Assembly (NCBI GenBank): GCA_046734815.1
Contig: JBKPRZ010000081.1
Location: 1-21,004 of the forward strand
Length of the DNA stretch: 21,004 bases
Origin: CAVYGB01 sp046734815
Lineage (GTDB): Bacteria > Myxococcota_A > Polyangia > Fen-1088
Reading direction: 5' to 3'
The translations under genes and the position numbers were made by a program. Of this stretch, positions 10,779 to 17,256 are shown in pieces; position 1 is the stretch's first letter; each line of letters opens with the position of its first letter. Under the pieces are notes generated by a model, which saw only the letters and a list, made by a program, of their open reading frames with translations, had not been told where the DNA came from and did not search any database.

Positions 10779-10808
10779 TGGAACAAAGAGCGAGCGCTGG
10801 GATATAGT
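10779..10808 (+). promoter_or_regulatory. candidate sigma-70-like promoter for the downstream small gene
   Basis: TGGAAC (10779-10784) and TATAGT (10803-10808), spaced by 18 bases, lie about 60 bases before the ATG at 10868 in the divergent gap 10612-10867. The -10 box is one mismatch from consensus, while the -35 box matches at only three positions. The rest of that 256-base gap shows no other feature I can name. Confidence 0.4.
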
Positions 10809-10867
10809 GAGCCGCCCGCTTTCCTCGTCGTTGCCGTCTAACCGCCCCTGCAGACAAGGAGGATCTC

Positions 10868-11215
10868 ATGCGCAACCTGCTCATCTTCGGTTGGTCCGGA
10901 TCGCGCACCGGCCGCGAGTCCATCTCGGCCGGGCACTTCAACGAAGTGGTCGGGTTCCTCACCTCCCAGCAGAAGGACGGGAAGATCGGCGGCTTCGAAC
11001 CGATCTTTCTGGAACCGTACGCCGGCGAGCTGCAGGGATTTTTCCTCATTCGCGGCACGCCCGCCCAGCTCGACGCGTTCTCGAACAACGAGGCCTGGGT
11101 CGAACACGTCACCCGCGCCATCCTCCATCTGGACAAGGTGATCCAGCAGCGCGCAACCGGCGGCGAGGCGGTCGCCAAGCTGATGGGCTTGTGGACCAAG
11201 CACCTGCCCAAGTGA
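10868..11215 (+). CDS. small cytoplasmic protein, probable dimeric alpha/beta-barrel
   Basis: A 115-residue soluble protein with an excellent ribosome site (AAGGAGG, seven bases before ATG 10868). Its layout, a first strand MRNLLIFGWSG, a helix, strand pairs GGFEPIFLEP and LQGFFLIRGT, then PAQLDAFSNNEAWVEHVTRA, fits the ferredoxin-like dimeric alpha/beta-barrel (YCII/ABM-like) fold. The phrase 'GFFLIRGTPAQLDAF' is typical of such proteins. No catalytic residues can be assigned. It is monocistronic, with its own candidate promoter upstream, and its stop codon forms one arm of a hairpin shared with the convergent Gre gene. The fold call is by pattern only. Confidence 0.82.
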   Translation: MRNLLIFGWSGSRTGRESISAGHFNEVVGFLTSQQKDGKIGGFEPIFLEPYAGELQGFFLIRGTPAQLDAFSNNEAWVEHVTRAILHLDKVIQQRATGGEAVAKLMGLWTKHLPK

Positions 11216-11233
11216 CCCGGAACCGCCGGGTCA
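11213..11233. terminator. symmetric hairpin containing both convergent stop codons
   Basis: A perfect 8-bp stem (TGACCCGG / CCGGGTCA) with a 5-base loop AACCG. The left end is the TGA stop of the plus-strand gene and the right end is the TGA stop (TCA) of the minus-strand Gre gene. There is no U-tract; it is probably a shared bidirectional terminator. Confidence 0.6.
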
Positions 11234-11725
11234 ACCCAGCGAGATGACCTCGAGCTCCTCCTCGCCACGGGGCGTGTCGACCAGCACGGTATCGCCGACC
11301 CGCCGGCCCAGCAGGGCGCGCGCCAGCGGCGACACGAAGGCCACGCGCCCCTCGCGCGCGTCGGCCTCGTCCACTCCGACAATCTGATAGCGGCGCTCGG
11401 CGCCGGTCGCGCTGCGGACCACCACGGTGGCCCCGAAGCGCACCTCCCTGGCCGGGCCGGCGCCGCTGTCGAGCACCACCGCGCTGCCGATGCGGCCGTT
11501 GAGCTCGACCAGCCGCGCATTGATGGCGCTCGACCGCGCGCCGCGATCGCTCTCGTGACCGGCCTCGGCGCGTGCGCGCTCCTGCTCCAGCCGCACGACC
11601 TCCTCGCGCAGCTGTTGCAGACCTCGCGGCGTGACGTAGTTGGGCACGTCGGCAGGCAGCGGCGCGCGCGCCCGCACCAGGACGGGATCGCTCGCCGTCT
11701 CCTCGCTGGTGAACGCCTTGCTCAT
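11231..11725 (-). CDS. GreA/GreB-family transcription elongation factor, GreB-like but with degenerate tip
   Basis: A 164-residue protein beginning MSKAFT, the typical opening of GreB. YVTPRGLQQLREEVVRLEQE (30-49) starts the N-terminal coiled coil. The C-terminal FKBP-like domain is clear: FGATVVVRS, YQIVGVDEADAREGRVAFVSPLARALLGRRVGDTVLVDTP. Gre factors enter the RNA polymerase secondary channel and use two acidic tip residues (D41 and E44 of E. coli GreA/GreB, in GDRSENADY of GreB) to stimulate transcript cleavage. Here the coiled coil is shortened and the tip reads ESDRGARSSAIN (residues 58-69): an Asp can be aligned, but the Glu and the Asn-x-Asp/Glu-Tyr are gone. It may therefore bind polymerase without cleaving, like Gfh-type or other anti-Gre factors. 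The ribosome site is weak. A small membrane-peptide gene lies 45 bases upstream. Confidence 0.88.
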   Translation of the reverse strand: MSKAFTSEETASDPVLVRARAPLPADVPNYVTPRGLQQLREEVVRLEQERARAEAGHESDRGARSSAINARLVELNGRIGSAVVLDSGAGPAREVRFGATVVVRSATGAERRYQIVGVDEADAREGRVAFVSPLARALLGRRVGDTVLVDTPRGEEELEVISLG

Positions 11726-11770
11726 GCCGCCAGCATGACACTCGCGGCGCGGGCTTTCAGCCGCTGGCCT

Positions 11771-11884
11771 TCAGCGCAGCAGCACCGGCAGGAAGATAAC
11801 AAGGAGCAGCAGAATCGCGACCACGGCGATGACCACCTGGCCACTGCGATTGCGCACGGCGCGCTTGTTGATGATCGCTTTCAT
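11771..11884 (-). CDS. 37-residue single-pass membrane peptide
   Basis: A short frame from ATG 11884 to TGA 11771 with a very strong ribosome site (AGGAGGT, eight bases upstream). The product starts MKAIINKRAVRNRSG, a basic cytoplasmic end, and continues with one uninterrupted hydrophobic helix (residues 17-36, VVIAVVAILLLLVIFLPVLL) before a final Arg. The basic-in layout is that of a small type II or tail-anchored single-pass protein. It is too short for most gene finders. It lies between the alpha-CTD-like gene (112 bases upstream) and the Gre gene (45 bases downstream), on the same strand as both. Function unknown. Confidence 0.65.
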   Translation of the reverse strand: MKAIINKRAVRNRSGQVVIAVVAILLLLVIFLPVLLR

Positions 11885-11996
11885 CCCGACCACCTCCTGC
11901 CCGCAGCTTACCGCAGCGCCGCGCCTACGGCGGCGACAACCCGATCGGTGCGCCCCTATCCAGCCACCAGCGACGCGGCAAGCACCGTAGCGCGGC

Positions 11997-12869
11997 TCAA
12001 ACCGCCCCGGACAGCTGTCGCATCAGGGCGTGCCGGACCGAAGCCGGAGGACCGGCCGACTCACCGGCCCGATCGGCCAGGCTCTGCAGAGCACGGTGGC
12101 GGACGTTGCCGAACCAGAACCAGTCCTGGGCGCGGTCGAGCCAGGCAAACCCACGATTCACCTGCACCAGCTTGCGCACGAACCGCAGCGAGGAGGTGCC
12201 GGCGCGCTGGGCGATCGCCCGGACGCTGGCGAGCCCCGCGGTGCGAACCGCCCGTGTCGCCAGGGTCAAGGTGGTTCGGGCCAGCGGCTCGAGGGCGGAT
12301 GGTACCGCCACCGCCAGACCTTCCCGGCGGATCACGGCGAAGGGCAACGGCTGCTGGGTCATCCGGGCGGTCTCTTCCAGCCAGCGCAGACCGAAGACGA
12401 AGCCGGCCATGCCCGCCCGCAGCAGGCGCCGGCGGATCTCGCTGTCGGAGGCTGGCAACTGGCCGAGCACCAGCCGCACCGCCGGGGCGAAGATGGTCCG
12501 CGGGTCGGGAGGCCGAGGCTGGGCCGACAGAGCGTCGCCCGGGCGCCGCTGGCCGGCTTCGAGCACGTCCAGCAAGGTCGCCACGCCCAGCCGGTCGATC
12601 GAGAGCAGACGGCCGTAGGTCCAGGCGCCCGCCGACTCCTCGCGGGCGAGGAAACGTCGGAGCACGTTTCGCGTGCGAGGCCGGATCGGGAAGCGGGCCA
12701 GGATCTGTTCGGGAGAGGGACAGCTCTGCCGCAGGAATGCCGCTGGCAAGTGGGCCAGCCGGCCCGAAGTGGAGGGGATGCCGGCGGCCCGTTGCAGGCG
12801 GTCGGAGATGAGGCGGCGCCAGTCGTCGTCACGGCCGGAACCTGGCTGCCGCTCGATCCCGATTTCCAT
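11997..12869 (-). CDS. alpha-CTD-like / helix-turn-helix protein, putative transcription-associated
   Basis: A 290-residue protein from ATG 12869, two bases after the stop of the transporter gene upstream, so translation is likely coupled. Residues 58-104 (RFPIRPRTRNVLRRF, then GRLLSIDRLGVATLLDVLEA) resemble the helix-hairpin-helix of the RNA polymerase alpha C-terminal domain. The last 60 residues (RFVRKLVQVN, AWLDRAQDWFWFGNVRHRALQ, then VRHALMRQL) match a C-terminal motif I recall from HTH/sigma-region-4-like proteins with a WFW-x(5)-NR signature. The middle (about 130-220) contains no clear domain. The roles are inferred from pattern only: it may be a regulator or an RNAP-interacting protein. 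The reading frame is open upstream within the transporter gene, but that stretch is antisense-type noise. Confidence 0.68.
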   Translation of the reverse strand: MEIGIERQPGSGRDDDWRRLISDRLQRAAGIPSTSGRLAHLPAAFLRQSCPSPEQILARFPIRPRTRNVLRRFLAREESAGAWTYGRLLSIDRLGVATLLDVLEAGQRRPGDALSAQPRPPDPRTIFAPAVRLVLGQLPASDSEIRRRLLRAGMAGFVFGLRWLEETARMTQQPLPFAVIRREGLAVAVPSALEPLARTTLTLATRAVRTAGLASVRAIAQRAGTSSLRFVRKLVQVNRGFAWLDRAQDWFWFGNVRHRALQSLADRAGESAGPPASVRHALMRQLSGAV

Positions 12870-12871
12870 CG

Positions 12872-14347
12872 TCACGACCGGAAGAACAGCAAACAGACCA
12901 CCAGGAATACCGGCATCAGGATCGTGAGAGACCACGCCATGTAGCCGAAGAACGAGGGCATCCGAACGCGGTGCTGCTCGGCAATGGCCTTGACCATGAA
13001 GTTCGGCCCATTGCCAATGTAGGTGACCGCGCCCATGAAGACGGATCCGCAGGAGACCGCCGCCAGCAGGCGCTCCCCGCGGACGTGTGCGGCCAGCTGG
13101 CCGAGGTTCGCGGCGCTCAAGACCCCACCGCCGTCGTTCACGACCCCGGTGGCAAGGGAGGCGAAGGTCAGATAGGTCGGAGCGTTGTCGAGGAAACTGG
13201 ACAGGGCCCCGGCGGCCCAGAAGAACTGCCAGGGTTCGCTGATCCCCAGGCGATGGCCCCGTTCCTCCAGGAACGCCAGCGCCGGCACCATCGTGACGAA
13301 GATGCCCAGGAAGACGACCGCCACTTCGATCATCGGTGCCCAGCTGAAGCGGTTCACCTGATGAATGCGCGCGGGCGTGGCGTACACCGACAAACCGCCC
13401 AGGGCTGCGATCCCCAGGATCTGCAAGAGCGACCGCAGCCGATGATCGGGAAACAGCTGCCCGCCCCAGGTTCCGATGGCGAAAGCGAAGCTGACCAGCG
13501 CCAGCAGGCACCCCACATTGAAGACCCCCTCGACACGCAACGGCTCCTTGGGCTCGGCCGGATCGTCCGGGCGACGCTGTCCCTGCTCGCGCCGATCGCG
13601 GGCCAGGAAATGGCGATCCAGCAGGATGAACGCCAGCAGCAGGGTGCCGTTGACGATCGCCCAGGGGGCGGCGAGCCGCAGGGTCCAGGTGAACGGCACG
13701 CCTCGCAGGAAGCCCAGGAACAGAGGAGGGTCGCCCAGCGGGGTCAACATTCCGCCGCCGTTGGAAACGATGAAGATGAAGAAGACCAGGATCTGAGCAT
13801 TTCGGCGGCGAGAGGCGTTGGCCCGGAGGATCGGACGTATCAGCAGGCTCGATGCCCCGGTGGTCCCGATGACGCTGGCGAGCAGCGCGCCGACGGCGAG
13901 CAGGCCGGTGTTGATCAGCGGAGTCCCCGCCAGCGAGCCGCGCAGGACGATCCCTCCGGAGATCACGAACAGTGCCGCCAGCAGGGTCATGAAGGAGACG
14001 TACTCCACGGCGGTCTGCGCCAGCAGGTGCCCGCCTCCGGGCCGCACCAGCAGCAAGTAAGCCACCACCGGCGCGGCGAACAGGACGGCGATCAACAGCT
14101 TGTTGCGGTTGCTTTCCCAGAAATGCGGCAGGAAGAGCGGGAGCAACGCAATGACCAGCAGGTAGAGGACAAACGGAAGCACACCACCTGCCGGTGTCAC
14201 TGCGGCGGCTTGCACCTCCGTGGGCCCCACAGACAAACAGATAAGTGGCGCCCGGTTTCTGGTGGGCTTCGAGAGCGTTAACAGAGATTGAGCCGACACC
14301 GTCCGTCCTGCGTCAGCGCGGGAAAAGCGCGCGGGCGGATTCGGCAT
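12872..14347 (-). CDS. NhaD/CitMHS-type sodium:proton antiporter or anion transporter
   Basis: Up to 491 residues with about 12 membrane helices. Family motifs of the IT-superfamily CitMHS_2/NhaD type are all present: IGTTGASSLLIRPILRAN, then VSNGGGMLTPLGDPPLFLGF, and in the second half SSFLDNAPTYLTFASLA and TYIGNGPNFMVKAIAEQ. The duplicated-half topology with two re-entrant signatures is the expected one. The function should be Na+/H+ antiport or carboxylate/anion transport; the sequence does not decide between them. The start is doubtful: the only upstream ATG (14347) adds a Ser/Arg-rich 49-residue end unlike homologues, and GTG 14200 (just before the first hydrophobic helix) may be the true start. 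No strong ribosome site supports either. It is the first gene of a minus-strand pair with the alpha-CTD-like gene. Confidence 0.85.
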   Translation of the reverse strand: MPNPPARFSRADAGRTVSAQSLLTLSKPTRNRAPLICLSVGPTEVQAAAVTPAGGVLPFVLYLLVIALLPLFLPHFWESNRNKLLIAVLFAAPVVAYLLLVRPGGGHLLAQTAVEYVSFMTLLAALFVISGGIVLRGSLAGTPLINTGLLAVGALLASVIGTTGASSLLIRPILRANASRRRNAQILVFFIFIVSNGGGMLTPLGDPPLFLGFLRGVPFTWTLRLAAPWAIVNGTLLLAFILLDRHFLARDRREQGQRRPDDPAEPKEPLRVEGVFNVGCLLALVSFAFAIGTWGGQLFPDHRLRSLLQILGIAALGGLSVYATPARIHQVNRFSWAPMIEVAVVFLGIFVTMVPALAFLEERGHRLGISEPWQFFWAAGALSSFLDNAPTYLTFASLATGVVNDGGGVLSAANLGQLAAHVRGERLLAAVSCGSVFMGAVTYIGNGPNFMVKAIAEQHRVRMPSFFGYMAWSLTILMPVFLVVCLLFFRS

Positions 14348-14374
14348 GCGTATTGGGCGGAACCGTCCGAATTT

Positions 14375-14486
14375 TGTTACTCGGGTTCGAGGGGGCCGAT
14401 ATGTCGCGGCAAAGCTGGTTGTTCACGGTCGTCGGCTGAACAAGGGCGCCACCTTCTCTCGGCTCCCGATAAAGGGCGCTTCGAAA
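14375..14486 (+). repeat. leader repeat copy A, preceding decayed amt copy A
   Basis: About 112 bases aligning to 14831-14940 at a steady offset of 454-456 bases. Shared blocks include TGTTAC, then gctggttgttcac-ggtcgtcggctgaa versus agatggttttctagagtcgtcgcctgaa, and the region just before the start codon (gcttcgaaaa versus gctacgaaaa). The inverted repeat of copy B is not kept here. It looks like a duplicated 5' leader, decayed in copy A. Confidence 0.6.
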
Positions 14487-14826
14487 AAGGCCGAACCCGC
14501 CAGTGCGGAAGTCGTCAAATCGCTGCGTGACACGCAGACGGCTCTCAATCTCGGCATCCTCGGCTTCTGGGTCGTGGCTTCGGCCTGCTTCTTCCCGTCA
14601 CCACAGGTGGACACGCCGTGCATCGCGGTGCTGTTCCTGTTCCAGATGGTGTTCATGGACACCGCCGCCACGATTCCCACGGGAGCCGCCGCCCGAGCGC
14701 TGGAAGTTCTCGTCGTTCGTCCTGTTCAATGCGCTCCGGTGGTTGCGGCGAACAGCGCCTCCTGCATTCATGTCGAAGTAGCAGGCTCGATGGCCGATTC
14801 AGCACGTACCGGGAGCGGTGCATTGT
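14487..14826 (+). pseudogene. decayed ammonium transporter gene, copy A
   Basis: Amt pieces remain in order. At 14505-14575 AEVVKSLRDTQTALNLGILGFWV resembles an Amt first helix. At 14622-14682 LFLFQMVFMDTAATIPTGA is the Amt helix-4 motif (intact copy: LFLFMMVFMDTTATIVTGA). From 14695, in another frame, ERWKFSSFVLFN matches ERWSFKSFFLFS. Back in the first frame near 14796, DSARTGSGA corresponds to DYAGSGVVH. The start codon has become AAG at 14487 and the ribosome site AAGGAG has become AAGGGC, judged against copy B. About 300 bases between helix 1 and helix 4 are missing. It cannot encode a functional transporter. Nothing else is coded in 14375-14826. Confidence 0.7.
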
Positions 14827-14829
14827 AAA

Positions 14830-14871
14830 CTGTTACCTAGGATTGAGGCCACAGATACCCGTTGGTAACAG
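14830..14871 (+). promoter_or_regulatory. 8-bp inverted repeat in the leader of amt copy B
   Basis: CTGTTACC (14830-14837) and GGTAACAG (14864-14871) form a perfect inverted repeat with a 26-base spacer, about 70 bases before the ATG at 14941. It could be an RNA stem in the transcript leader or an operator. No known riboswitch or sigma-54 box is recognisable. Confidence 0.4.
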
Positions 14872-14940
14872 ATGGTTTTCTAGAGTCGTCGCCTGAATAG
14901 AGGGCCGTTTATTCCTGGGCCGGCAGAAGGAGCTACGAAA
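14831..14940 (+). repeat. leader repeat copy B, preceding decayed amt copy B
   Basis: The second copy of the leader found at 14375-14486. It ends with a good ribosome site (AAGGAG at 14927-14932) eight bases before ATG 14941. The leader is clearly lower in GC than the surrounding DNA. Confidence 0.6.
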
Positions 14941-15105
14941 ATGTCTGAAACACCATTGCGGAAATACTCAAACCGCTGGTCTACATGCAGGGCGCGCTCA
15001 ACGTCGTCTCGACGGCGGCCGGGCCTCCAGATGGGCCGGGTGGGTTCATTGGTCGCGTCGGGAAATGACCGAGCGCTGGACGACCGCGCGCCGCGGTTGC
15101 GCTGA
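14941..15105 (+). pseudogene. decayed ammonium transporter gene, copy B
   Basis: ATG 14941 begins MSETP. A one-base deletion relative to copy A then shifts the frame to AEILKPLVYMQGALNVVS, the counterpart of AEVVKSLRDTQTALNLGI in copy A. Downstream, ccgagcgctgga (15069-15080) is identical to 14693-14704 of copy A and to 16053-16064 of the intact amt, where it encodes the conserved AERW. About 75 further bases are deleted compared with copy A. In the shifted frame a stop is reached just before that block. Too little is left to function. The intact two-helix gene starts right after it. Confidence 0.6.
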
Positions 15106-15123
15106 CGACGGGGAGGACCAGCC

Positions 15124-15333
15124 ATGTGGGAACAATACAAGCGGACTTTCCTGGGCGTGCAGGCTCTCGCGGTGACCATCACGTTGTGGGTGTACTTCGG
15201 GGTGACGCACTGGTGGGCGTCGGCGGGGCTGGTTTTCCTGACCATGCAGTTCGGCGGAGTGGCGGGGGCGGCATGGGCAAACCGGATCAGAAGGCGGATG
15301 CAGGAGGCCCAGGGGCTCACGCCGTCGAGGTGA
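15124..15333 (+). CDS. 69-residue two-helix membrane protein in the amt operon
   Basis: ATG 15124 with a strong ribosome site (GGGGAGG, seven bases upstream). MWEQYKRTF precedes two hydrophobic helices (about 9-27 and 33-53) and a basic C-terminus (ANRIRRRMQEAQ). It lies 49 bases before the amt start on the same strand and is probably co-transcribed with it. I recall similar MW(E/D)QYK-type small proteins next to transporter genes, but I cannot name a family. It may assist or regulate Amt in the membrane; this is inference. Confidence 0.75.
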   Translation: MWEQYKRTFLGVQALAVTITLWVYFGVTHWWASAGLVFLTMQFGGVAGAAWANRIRRRMQEAQGLTPSR

Positions 15334-15382
15334 GCGGGTCTGGAAACGCAATGACATCAACCCAACAGATGGAGTGAAAGAA

Positions 15383-17110
15383 ATGCGCAAGCTTGTATCG
15401 GTTCGTCGTCACCGCCAATGGTTGGCGGTGGCCGTTCTCGCGACGATGCTGGTCGGTACGGGGGCCCAGGTGGCCCTGGCCGAAGACCCGGTCCCCGACA
15501 AGACCGGCGCCTTCCAGACCACGCCTACCGGCTACTCGGTTGGCTCCTACACGAAGCCGGCGCCGGACAAGGCGACGACGAAGGATCTGGCTGTGGCCGT
15601 CGACGCCGCCGCCGCGTCCGCGTCGCACGCCATCTACTCGATCAACTTCGTCTGGACGCTGGTGGCCGGCTTCCTGGTCATGTTCATGCAGGCCGGGTTC
15701 GCCCTGGTGGAGACCGGGCTATGTCGCGGCAAGAACGCCGCCCACACGATGTCCATGAACTTCCTGGTCTACGGGCTGGGGATGCTGGGCTTCTTCGTGT
15801 GCGGCTTTGCCTTCATGTGCGGCGGGCTCAACGGCACCGCCATCGGCGGTCCGGCCACCTTGGGCGGGACGCCCACCCTGCACTCGATGCTCACCTTCGG
15901 GTCGGCGATCAACGGCGACCACGGCTGGGGGCTCCTGGGAACGACGGGATTCTTCCTCTCGGGCAACGGCTACGACGCCTCGGTCATCGTGCTCTTCCTG
16001 TTCATGATGGTCTTCATGGACACCACCGCCACCATCGTCACCGGGGCCTGTGCCGAGCGCTGGAGCTTCAAGAGCTTCTTCCTCTTTAGCCTCGCGGTCG
16101 GCGCCTTCATCTACCCGGTGTTCGGCTGCTGGGTATGGGGCGGCGGCTGGCTGGCCCAGCTCGGCTACCGAGCCGGCCTCGGCCACGGCGCAGTCGACTA
16201 CGCCGGCTCCGGCGTGGTCCACCTGCAAGGCGGCGCGCTGGCCTTCATCACCGCCCTGCTGATTGGCCCGCGCATCGGCAAGTACGGCAAGAACGGCAAG
16301 GTCAACCCCATCCTGGCCCACGATATCCCCATGGTTCAACTGGGGACCTTCATCCTGGCCTTCGGCTGGTTCGGATTCAACGCGGGCAGCTCGCTGGCCG
16401 GCGCTGACGGCCGCATCGGCATCGTCGCCGCCAACACCATGATTGCCGGCATGGCCGCCACCGTCAGCGGGGTCATCTACATGTGGGTCGTGCACGGCAA
16501 GCCCGACCCCAGCATGATGTGCAATAGCATGCTGGCCGGGCTGGTGGCCATCACCTCGCCCTGCGCCTTCGTCACTCCGGTGGGCGCCTTCATCATCGGG
16601 TTAGTGGCTGGCGTGCTGGTCGTCTGGAGCGTCTTCTTCTTCGATCGCGTGAAGATTGACGACCCGGTGGGCGCCATCAGTGTGCACGGCGTCAACGGCA
16701 TCTGGGGCTTGCTGGCCGTCGGCTTGTTTTCCGACGGCAGCTACGGCCAGGGCTGGAATGGTGTCGGCGCCACCGAGTACCTGGGGACCACCGGCGCGGC
16801 CCTCAAGGGTGTCACCGGCCTGTTCTATGGCGACTCGAAGCAGCTGATCGCGCAGTGCTTCGAGGCGGGCACCGCCATCGCGTGGAACGTGGTCGTCGGC
16901 GGTATTGTTTTCGTGATCATCGGCAAGCTGGTCGGCAACCGGGTCTCGCCCGAGGTCGAGATCGCCGGTCTCGACGTCCCGGAGATGGGAGTCCCCGGCT
17001 ACCCGGAGTTCATCCCCCAGACCGCGCCCAGCGCCGTGCCCGCGAGCGAGGTGGCCGCTGCCCGCGCGGCACTGCCGCAACTCGGGGGCAGCGCGGCGCT
17101 CTCGGGATAG
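15383..17110 (+). CDS. amt: ammonium transporter, Amt family
   Basis: 575 residues from ATG 15383 (GGAG eight bases upstream; a GTG three codons earlier is the alternative). Residues 1-33 form a signal peptide, placing the N-terminus outside as expected for Amt. Eleven helices follow. Key features: FMQAGFALVETGLCRGKN (101-118), FMDTTATIVTGACAERWSF (211-229), D272 and H280 in DYAGSGVVHLQGG, and H435 in SVHGVNGIWGLLAVGLF. D272 and the H280/H435 twin histidines are the pore signature. The tail (about 530-575) is Pro/Ala-rich and cytosolic. It imports ammonium/ammonia. It lies downstream of two decayed relatives and a small membrane protein. No glnK/PII gene follows, which is unusual for amt, since a convergent gene lies next. 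Confidence 0.95.
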   Translation: MRKLVSVRRHRQWLAVAVLATMLVGTGAQVALAEDPVPDKTGAFQTTPTGYSVGSYTKPAPDKATTKDLAVAVDAAAASASHAIYSINFVWTLVAGFLVMFMQAGFALVETGLCRGKNAAHTMSMNFLVYGLGMLGFFVCGFAFMCGGLNGTAIGGPATLGGTPTLHSMLTFGSAINGDHGWGLLGTTGFFLSGNGYDASVIVLFLFMMVFMDTTATIVTGACAERWSFKSFFLFSLAVGAFIYPVFGCWVWGGGWLAQLGYRAGLGHGAVDYAGSGVVHLQGGALAFITALLIGPRIGKYGKNGKVNPILAHDIPMVQLGTFILAFGWFGFNAGSSLAGADGRIGIVAANTMIAGMAATVSGVIYMWVVHGKPDPSMMCNSMLAGLVAITSPCAFVTPVGAFIIGLVAGVLVVWSVFFFDRVKIDDPVGAISVHGVNGIWGLLAVGLFSDGSYGQGWNGVGATEYLGTTGAALKGVTGLFYGDSKQLIAQCFEAGTAIAWNVVVGGIVFVIIGKLVGNRVSPEVEIAGLDVPEMGVPGYPEFIPQTAPSAVPASEVAAARAALPQLGGSAALSG

Positions 17111-17141
17111 GCCCAGTCAATCGCGAATGGGCGGGCCGACC

Positions 17142-17173
17142 GCCGCCGCACGCTTCTCACGGCGTGTGGCGGC
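17142..17173. terminator. hairpin between convergent amt and universal stress protein genes
   Basis: A 12-bp stem (GCCGCCGCACGC / GCGTGTGGCGGC, one G-U pair) with an 8-base loop, 31 bases after the amt stop. The rest of the 146-base gap shows no supported gene. Confidence 0.55.
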
Positions 17174-17256
17174 GGCTTGCTCCGTGGTGCAGGCCCGGGC
17201 CGCCCCACTCGGACTCGAGCTGCTCGACGAAGCTGCGCCAGGCGGCGGCGGTCGGG

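Noticed and set aside
14401..14412. The 12-base match ATGTCGCGGCAA between 14401 and the intact amt at 15721, first read as a separate amt N-terminal fragment
   Set aside because: The surrounding bases align better with the leader of copy B than with the amt coding sequence, and no further amt helix-1 codons follow in frame. It may be coincidence.
15340..15382. Sigma-54 (-24/-12) promoter just before amt
   Set aside because: TGGAAACGCAATGA lacks the GC dinucleotide spacing of a TGGCAC-N5-TTGCW site. No convincing site was found within the 50 bases before amt.
17162..17256. A short minus-strand frame (…AAAWRSFVEQLESEWGGPGL…) between the Usp gene and amt
   Set aside because: It looks protein-like, but it has no start codon or ribosome site and lies in a different frame from Usp. 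Only about 30 codons remain, so no claim can be supported.
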